A stretch of DNA of 54,508 bases from Haplosporangium gracile. Lineage: Eukaryota > Mortierellomycota > Mortierellomycetes > Mortierellales > Mortierellaceae. Each line of letters opens with the position of its first letter. The first letter of the stretch is position 1. Location: assembly GCA_015499985.1 (NCBI GenBank), contig JAAAUF010000180.1, positions 1 to 54,508 on the forward strand, read 5' to 3'. The notes below the pieces were generated by a model. That model did not search any database. It was not told where the DNA came from and was given only the letters and a program-made list of their open reading frames with translations. The translations under genes and the position numbers were made by a program. This document shows positions 48,001 through 54,508 of this stretch, piece after piece.

Positions 48001-48192
48001 AAATGTATGTGTATGTGTGTGAATATCGAGTGCCATGTGGCAAGGACCTTCGAAAAAGAAAGTAGCAAAAGAAAAGGGGGAGGGTAAGACGAAAAAGACG
48101 AAGAAGAAAGGGAAAGGGCGTAAGGAAGCGTACTTTAGGTTCTCGAGACTGAAACGTTCTGGCTTGGGCTTGTTCCACAGCAGGTTGAACAT
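42077..48192 (-). CDS. CLEC16A/Ema homologue, FPL-domain protein
   Basis: Nine exons (48192-48134, 47245-47123, 46790-46657, 46563-46188, 46076-45812, 45770-45293, 45204-45134, 45044-43850, 43749-42077) join in frame to 1457 residues. The N-terminal ~260 residues match human CLEC16A closely: LTQLLIWGDQHDPS, VQVLQTLNIMFENV, YFLLSNNYVNQVIGLRYDFS, IYFFFNEHLDDFPLYSEAIK and FFNHEESMIRIAVRVITLNV, which is the FPL domain. Animal CLEC16A and fly Ema act on endosomes in lysosomal trafficking, autophagy and mitophagy, partly as an E3 ligase scaffold. The C-terminal ~850 residues are Ser/Thr/Ala-rich and poorly conserved. Intron 1 is about 890 bases, ten times the usual size here, but joining exons 1 and 2 directly restores the human alignment without a gap. 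Short unseen exons in it cannot be excluded. Confidence 0.9.
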
Positions 48193-49195
48193 GCCGGGTT
48201 TATATTGTCAGCACTTGGACGCTGATGTCGAAGGAATGAGAAGGATGAAAAGAGGAGGAGAAGGAGAGGGGGCGAGGAAACGATGAAAAAGAGTTAGTGA
48301 ATGGATGAAGAGGAAGAACAAACGTAAAATACAAAAAGGGAAGGAGGAAAAAAAAAAAGAAAAAGTTTGTGACAGAAAGAAATAAAAAAAAAATCGTGCG
48401 AATGGAGACGACGAGAGAGTGAACAAATGGCTAAAGAAAACCTACACAAAGCGAGTGAGATGATAGAGAAGGATGGTTGCGAGTATAACTGTGAGGCTGG
48501 GTGGTGTATCGGTGGAGTATGTACATGGATGGGGTGAGCGGAAAGGAAAGGGTAAAGCAAAAAGGAAGGAAGCAAGGGAGTAAAGTAAGGAAAGAAAGAA
48601 GTAAGAGGAGCGAGCACAGAGAACATGAGAGGAGGAAGCGGAAAAGGAGAGACAATCTGAAAGGACTGGCATGAGCAAGCCGTACATGTTGGTACGGCTC
48701 AGCCTGAAATGCCCTTGTATCTCATTGAATTCATATCAGTCGCCTTGATGCCCTCTCTGGTCACTTTCACAACCACCTTCGCATTTTAATCCCGTTGCTT
48801 GTGTTGGAGAGGACTAGGTGGGTATCGCCCCAGGCTGGATACTCTTTCTCCCTAGCCGGCATATCTCGTTCTTTGAAATGAGTGTTGAAGCACACACGTC
48901 CACACGTACAGCCCTGTCTTGCTCAATCGACATTTTTCGCAGTCCCCTCCCTCTGGCATCTCTTCTGCCCTCTTTTCCTTTTGTTCCTTCAACTCTTCTC
49001 TTCCCAAACTCATCAACACCCCCACACACACCCTTGCCACTAAACCACCACACCACTGCGACAGCATCACCTTAGAAGGCAGCAGAGCCACTCCATACAC
49101 ACGCAATATAAAACAAAAGCAGCCTAATAACAGCCTGCTTCCCATCCGTTCTCACTCTCTTTACACCACTCTCACTAGCCCTAAAAAACGCCACC
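48193..49195. promoter_or_regulatory. Divergent promoter, CLEC16A and UBP8 genes
   Basis: This 1 kb spacer lies between two divergent start codons. Its left half is strongly purine-rich on the plus strand (48230-48660), which is the pyrimidine-rich 5' leader of the minus-strand gene. Its right end is pyrimidine-rich before the GCCACCATGG context at 49196. No coding sequence was identified. Confidence 0.45.
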
Positions 49196-52100
49196 ATGGC
49201 AAACATCCCTGGTTCCCCTCCTCCCATTCCAACCACAAAACTGCTCACCCAGGACTTCTTTCCTGGAGACCACTCGGCCGCCCATGGATGTCCTCATCTC
49301 AAACCTGTCAAAAGGTCTGGTGAGATCCTCAGCAACTACCAAATCCTTGCTCGCTACAGTCTTCATTTCAAGCATCGTCACGCTCTCGGTATTCTTCCTC
49401 CCAAAAAGCGATCCAAAAGCGGACCTGAGGCAAGTCTATACAATACTCAACAAGGAAGTTTTTTCATTTAGTAAAATTGGATACGGGACGGGACACCTTG
49501 ATTTGTGCAAGAAGAAGCACACGACCATTAGTTTGTTGTCAATTGATATCGGCCTCCCCTGTTTCTGAAATGAAAGCATCAAAGAAAAGAAAAAAAGACG
49601 TTGTTCAGTCACTACGCAGGAACGTTGATCATTACGTTTATTGTGCGTTGGGAGCCCAGCATCAGGAGTTTCAAGGAGGCTGTGTATCACAGGAGAGCAG
49701 GACATTGGCTATCAACCGAACTCTTGACAATAGCGGGCGGCTATTGTTACTAAACAGATCCTTAGGATCTGCAAATCGCCACCGTCCTGGAGACGACGCA
49801 CCATTTTTGTTTACAAGTCGATGGTTAGAGCCATTTTGGTTGCATCATATTAACCCGCTACACTTCACGTTATGTCTATAATAGGACTCTGCAAAGCCAA
49901 TACCACAGCTGCCCATCCCTTCTTGTATGACCTGCGAGACGACCATGGGAAGGATTCACGCCTGTCTCCAGTGTGTTTATGTTGGCTGCTGGAAGGGAGG
50001 CCACTCTCAGAGTCACTCACAGGAAACTGGACACACGCTATGTGAGTCTTGTCTCGTGTCTCAACTTCTTAATTTGTAAACGCATTTTCGTTTCAAGCAC
50101 GCTCATTCAACCTCTATTCATTTTTTTTCAAATGTTCCCGACCAGCCATGGAGATAAGCCGATGTGGCCTCTACTGCGGTCAGTGCAAGGACTTTGTTTA
50201 TGACCGCGATTTTGACGGTATCCACAACAGCGAAGTCCTGAGAAACTCAGAGATCGTCTCCATGGTGCAAGGTACGAAACAGTTGCACATAGATCGTCAG
50301 TGACGATATCAGAATCAGATGAGAGTGCCTGATATTTGTTTGTCATTTTATTACCTTAGAACCAGGTCAAAAGCGGCCTCGATTCTCCAAATGGCATGCA
50401 GGAAACAAAGAGGCCGCGCTAATCAAGGCAGGATCAAAGTTGCAGGCGTGCCAAGGTATAATTATATATCATATTCTGAAATGTCGATTTTGTGCGTAGT
50501 TTGAAGTTGGTCTTGCTCATCATTATGCTGATGCTTCTCTCACATAGGTCTTCGAGGACTTCGCAATATGGGCTCAACATGTTTCATGAACGTGATCCTT
50601 CAGTGCTTCATCCACAACCCATTGTTGCGAGGCTACTTCCTGAGCGATCAACACAGCTCCAAGAGATGCGAAATCAAGAGTGAATGTATGGGCTGTGAAA
50701 TGGATCAGCTCTTTACTCAGGTACGCAAAAAATAATAATTTTTATGTACATGATGTTATTTGGTGGCGTCAAAAAGAGCTGGTTTTGTAGAACATGAGGC
50801 TCATATCAATACCCAATCTTGTATTCGCATTTAGTTTTATTCTGGAGTGAAGACGCCTTATGGTCCTTGCAGCTTTCTTCGCACCATGTGGATGTCTTCT
50901 TCAGACTTGGCAGGATACGCCCAGCAGGATGCACATGAGTTTTTCATCAGCGCCCTTAACCAGATTCACGCGAAATCTCCAAGTAATTCGCCCCTGCCAG
51001 TTGTATTAATTTGAATCAAAACTACAGCTCGTACAATGAGCGGATCCGATCGCTGACACGGCATGCCTTCTCATATGTGTTCTAGCTTCCAAGCTCCATC
51101 ATTGCAGCTGTGTTATCCACAAGACTTTTGCCGGTCTCCTGCAGTCGGACGTGACATGCTTGAACTGTGCCAACGTGACATCCGCGTTTGATCCTATCTT
51201 GGACATTTCTCTTGACCTGCGGCCCACAAAGCGGAGTAAATCGATGAGCAAGGTCCGAGGGTTGAACGACGAACGCCATGACGGACCAAACTCTCTGGCA
51301 GACTGTCTTGACCGGTAAGCTGCCTTACATATGGTTCTTTAATTTTATGTTATTCAGGCTCTCTTCAGCAAGAGCCTTTAGCTAATCGTTGCCGCCAACA
51401 TTCGAATATTAGATACACTCATCCGGAAAAACTGGGTACAAACGAATACAACTGTAGCAAGTGCGGCAAGACAGGACAGGAAGCAACCAAGCAACTATCC
51501 ATGAAGGTCCTTCCCCCTGTTCTGAGCTTCCAGCTAAAGGTACATCGGATGATACCATTCCTACCTGATTGTACACATGTTGAGGGCATTGGGATACGCC
51601 ACTCAACATTATTGTTTGCATTCTCATTTTTTCTAGCGGTTTGAACATTCGATGGGTGCGTCCAAGATTGAGACAAAGATCAAGTTCCCGGCGCAACTGG
51701 ACATGACTCAGTACACGACTTCGACCCGCAAATCAAAAAAATCAAAGTTGCAGAAGATCAACGGCGGATCAGGATCTGAAAACGGATCACCTTCCAACGC
51801 TTCGACTCCTTCGTCCACAACCTCCTCCAACGCGGGTTTGGAGCCTATTCCAACCTACGTTTACAACCTCTTTGCAGTTATCAACCACCAAGGAAAGATG
51901 GATACTGGTCATTACACTGCCTTTGCCAAGCATCGTGGAGAGGTACGCATAGTGTTCTGTTGTCCCGAATTGAAAATCACTCCTCTTTGTTTTGTATTCG
52001 TTTTGGTGGCTATGAGTAGGTTACTGACGAAAATTGCTTATGCCATTGTAGTGGTTCTCCCTGGATGATCACAAGGTGACTTTGGCAACCCAAAAGGAGG

Positions 52101-52288
52101 TCCTTGATAGCAAAGCGTAAGTGTTGGTTCAAACGGGAGCTGATAATATGACAAGAAGTTGTTGCAGTTGTTGGCTTGGACGGAAGGACTAACCCAATTT
52201 TGGAAAATCGGAAATGGTGATTAGGTATATGCTGTTTTATGTCAAGCAAAACTTGGACTATGACTATTCCAGCACCACCAGAGACTAA
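49196..52288 (+). CDS. UBP8: SAGA ubiquitin hydrolase Ubp8 (USP22 family)
   Basis: Eleven exons (49196-49429, 49885-50041, 50146-50271, 50360-50455, 50548-50720, 50835-50982, 51086-51314, 51413-51539, 51637-51942, 52052-52116, 52225-52288) give 574 residues; USP22 is 525 and Ubp8 471. The N-terminal ZnF-UBP domain has GCPHLKP, CMTC, CLQCVYVGC, the His-rich GGHSQSHSQETGH and GLYCGQCKDFVYD; in this family it anchors the enzyme to the SAGA module through Sgf11. The peptidase domain begins with GLRGLRNMGSTCFMNVILQC (catalytic Cys). It has zinc-knuckle pairs (CLNC, CSKC) and ends with TGHYTAFAKH (catalytic His) and EWFSLDD (Asp). The enzyme removes ubiquitin from histone H2B. Intron 1 uses a GC donor (GAG|GCAAGT) and is 455 bases. 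The start codon has a strong Kozak-like context. Confidence 0.95.
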
Positions 52289-52545
52289 GAGACAAAGAAA
52301 AAGGACCCTATATAAAGACTTTGTAGCGTTATTATAATACATTCGCATTGCTCGGCCTCTCTTGCTGACGCTTTTATGCATTTCAGTCATAGGAAAACAT
52401 CGTGTGTGGTCTTTTTTTGATCAGGTTTTTATTTTGAAAGGGGAATAAGTGTACATTGATGTTGGAGAAAAGAAAAACGCAGAAAACAAAGCTGTGGGTG
52501 GGTCTATGCTGAAATGTTGATGATAAAATAGGACCGATGAGGCAT

Positions 52546-53593
52546 TTAAAACCACTTGCGGTTGAAAAAGCTCTCGAAGGGAGACTCAGCCGAGGGGATA
52601 ATCGATCTACAGTAGATATAACAAGAGTTCAGAAAAGACGGTTAGTTTTGGTCCGGGGTTATCTCTAAAAGATTTCGTGAGCTGGATTGAAAACTACACA
52701 GCTCATATCTCTCTGGCTTCCTTTTTGTCTCCCACTCCACTCTTCTGCTACAAGAAAAAAAAAAGCAAGTACCTCGTCGAGGAAGAGTACTCCCTCTTCT
52801 CAGCCTTGAGCCACCTTCCGTTCAAACGACGAGCAGTCTTGGCGTTATTCCTGGTGTTCTGACCACGAACAGGCAAGCCCATAGCATGGCGACGGCCAAC
52901 ATAAGAACCGATGGAACGGTGGTGCATAATATTGGCGCGGATCTGCTTGCGGAGGTCGGACTCGATCTTCATGTCCGAGAGGAGGGTCGAGAGCTGGTTG
53001 ACCTGGGGTTCGGACAGATCGGCAATCTTGCAGGTCTTGTGGATCGAGAGCGTTGCAAGGACTTTCAGGGCGGTCTTTTGACCGATGCCGTAGAACAAAG
53101 GAAGAGCGTATTGCTATGGGTAGAAATTGATCCGGGATAGGATGTGTCGTTTAGATGTCTGTTGTATGAAGGCTTATCGGTAGCAGCCTGATATATAGGT
53201 GTCGTTGGTATAATGTGTGGTCCTGGGTGTTGTGTTTGTTGCGCCTGTGTCTGAAGCTTGTAGTCATAGCTTTGCCCACACGTTGCCCTAAGCCTTTCAA
53301 ATATCATTTGATCGCTCCTCGAACCCTTCCGGACGTCTTTGACAATAATTCACTCGTCTCTGTTTTGACGCTATAAATTCCGTTCCTGAATCCTGGTCCA
53401 AAGCATCCTATGCTTCCTTTACAGGCCTTTCTCCGAAATCCTGATCTCCTCCGTCTGAAAGAAAAGTGTCACGAGGGGTTGCAGAATCCTGAATGGTGAG
53501 CTAGAGGATAGATCCCGGTTGTTGGCTAGTTGGTGAAATGAAACTCACCACCAACTTTTGGTCAGGCAGGTTGACTCCGAGCAAATGCAACAT
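52546..53593 (-). CDS. Mitochondrial ribosomal protein uS13m
   Basis: Three exons, 53593-53549, 53113-52773 and 52606-52546, encode 148 residues. Exon 1 gives MLHLLGVNLPDQKLV. Exon 2 has YGIGQKTALKVLATL (the helix-hairpin-like start of S13), then RSIGSYVGRRHAMGLPVRGQ and NTRNNAKTARRLNG, all hallmarks of bacterial-type S13. Exon 3 supplies the end NRKWF. Compared with cytosolic S18 (about 152) the motifs are of the bacterial/mitochondrial kind, as in yeast Sws2. It contacts the decoding-site RNA and tRNA in the mitochondrial small subunit; import from the cytosol is implied. The first intron is 435 bases. The promoter lies within the 200 bases that also form the 3' end of the Fanzor-like gene. 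Confidence 0.9.
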
Positions 53594-53794
53594 CTTGTCA
53601 AGTTGGTGTGAATATAAAAGAAAGTAGTGAGATCAAAGGGGGAAGGCAGGAATCCCTCAATGCCTGGTTACAGGACAATGGACACCATAATTACGTCACC
53701 GAAGTGTGTAATTGTAGCGCCCCCTATAACCATAACTCGACCCATGTATTTGCTTATACACATATGGATCTAAATATACTAAAATAGGAAATAA
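53594..53794 (-). promoter_or_regulatory. uS13m promoter and Fanzor 3' flank
   Basis: These 200 bases lie between the stop of the Fanzor-like gene and the start of uS13m, both on the minus strand. They contain TTACGTCA at 53691-53698 (TGACGTAA in the minus sense), a perfect CRE/ATF-type site, and a small possible hairpin at 53644-53665 (AGGCA ... TGCCT). In Fanzor elements the guide RNA lies just downstream of the protein gene, so this flank is also where one would look for it. Confidence 0.45.
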
Positions 53795-54508
53795 CTATAC
53801 TGTTGCTGGTTTTTTCGGTTGACTCCCATCCACCCCCTCATCCGTCGCCTTTCGCTTGACCCCCCTCTGCCTACCAGACCCCCCAGGGCGAGGACGCGGC
53901 TTGAAACTGCGTTCGCTCTGCATCCAAGGATAGTTGCCGTCAGTGTCCTTGGGCTGGAGGTAGAGTGGCCGCTGTTGCTCGAGCAAGTGTCCTCGGATGG
54001 CATTACACATGTTGTGGCCGGCCATGATGTCGCGGTGCATGTACTTTTGACACTTTGGACAATAAAGTCGCCGTATGTCAACTTGACCAACGAACTCTCT
54101 ACAAGTCGGGCATTTCTTCGAAGTGTAAAACTCATTGACACCAACGACAATATAGCCAAGAGATCGGACCTGAAAAATAGGGGGAGTAAAGAGCGGAAAG
54201 ATAGTTAATAAGTGTCTCTTTCAGGGTTAGGAACACAGCTGTAATTTACACACTTACTTTTTGGATAAAATACGACTGAAAGGACTCATGCAAAGATGAT
54301 AATCTGATCTTGGAAGAAAACTTCCCAAGACCCACACCAATAACGACCTTGTTGTCCTCGTCCCTCTTGGCCCCTGTCGATCCTCCAACAAGCTGTAAGA
54401 GACGATCGACGATCAATCTATACTCCTCTGCTCGAGCCTTTCTAGCGTTCCACTTGTGCTTCTTCAGGACAACACTGCCATAGAACGAATCGAGATCGAC
54501 CTCCACCT
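53795..54508 (-). CDS. Fanzor/TnpB-like RuvC nuclease, C-terminal part
   Basis: This gene runs off the right edge of the window, so only the last ~207 residues are visible in two exons, 54508-54258 and 54169-53795, with a canonical 88-base intron. Numbering within the fragment: VVIGVGLGKFSSK (about 48-60) is the strand where TnpB has its RuvC-II glutamate, here replaced by Gly. VNEFYTSKK carries a Glu at 96. Zinc-ribbon pairs CPTC (103/106) and CPKC (120/123) follow. MHRDIMAGHNMCNAI contains the RuvC-III Asp at 130 and the TnpB-type DxxAxxN motif. This order, with the Glu moved next to the zinc ribbon, is what has been described for eukaryotic Fanzor nucleases, relatives of TnpB and Cas12 that use an RNA guide. 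The tail is basic (PRPRPGGSGRQRGVKRKA), suggesting a nuclear signal. A plain TnpB-like transposase relic is the alternative. Confidence 0.85.

Noticed and set aside
48230..48660. Purine-rich stretch as a mobile element or coding region
   Set aside because: It is simple-sequence 5' leader of the CLEC16A gene on the other strand; no terminal repeats or conserved protein.
53114..53548. snoRNA inside the first intron of uS13m
   Set aside because: The intron is long enough and ribosomal protein genes often host snoRNAs, but I found no paired C and D boxes or convincing H/ACA layout.

Overview
The window is a 54.5 kb piece of a fungal nuclear genome. Genes are intron-rich, with short introns that mostly use GTAAGT-type donors and pyrimidine-rich acceptors. 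There are no operons, the gene set is eukaryotic (spliceosomal U2 RNA, SAGA deubiquitinase, cytosolic and mitochondrial ribosomal proteins, Sla2, Cho2), and intergenic DNA carries long purine or pyrimidine tracts and microsatellites. The mix (type-2 DGAT, a CLEC16A homologue, a WD40-fused inositol 5-phosphatase, a Fanzor-like nuclease) suggests an early-diverging filamentous fungus such as a Mortierella relative. That placement is inference, not a database result.

Layout. 0.3-5.4 kb: a tandem pair of Baeyer-Villiger-type flavin monooxygenases on the minus strand, one intact (348-2496) and one broken by several frameshifts and stops (3318-5422). 6.2-7.1 kb: a 148-residue calmodulin-like protein. 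7.3-9.6 kb: an unrecognised 772-residue protein with 20-residue repeats and a zinc-ribbon-like segment. 9.65-9.88 kb: a large imperfect inverted repeat in a divergent promoter. 10.1-12.6 kb: a poly-Q coiled-coil protein. 12.9-17.6 kb: Sla2/End4 endocytic adaptor in ten exons. 18.1-19.0 kb: a short Prp6-like HAT fragment diverging from a U2 snRNA gene with its own TATA box. 19.2-20.7 kb: DGAT2. 22.4-23.0 kb: ribosomal protein uL11. 23.5-24.7 kb: a quinone oxidoreductase pseudogene with a 4 x 21 bp repeat.

Second half. 26.1-27.4 kb: DUF4743/Nudix hydrolase. 27.6-31.6 kb: Cho2 phosphatidylethanolamine N-methyltransferase. 32.0-36.7 kb: WD40-inositol polyphosphate 5-phosphatase, diverging from an F-box/WD40 protein (37.5-41.2 kb). 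41.94 kb: a 10-N assembly gap. 42.1-48.2 kb: CLEC16A/Ema homologue, diverging from the Ubp8/USP22 deubiquitinase (49.2-52.3 kb). 52.5-53.6 kb: mitochondrial ribosomal protein uS13m. 53.8 kb to the edge: the C-terminal part of a Fanzor/TnpB-like RuvC nuclease, the most notable item.

Functional themes: phospholipid and storage-lipid metabolism (Cho2, DGAT2, 5-phosphatase), endocytosis and endosomes (Sla2, 5-phosphatase, CLEC16A), ubiquitin (F-box, Ubp8), splicing (U2, Prp6-like) and translation (uL11, uS13m). No co-regulated cluster is evident; neighbours mostly share divergent promoters. Exon coordinates were assembled by hand from reading frame, splice sites and family resemblance; no transcripts or searches were available.
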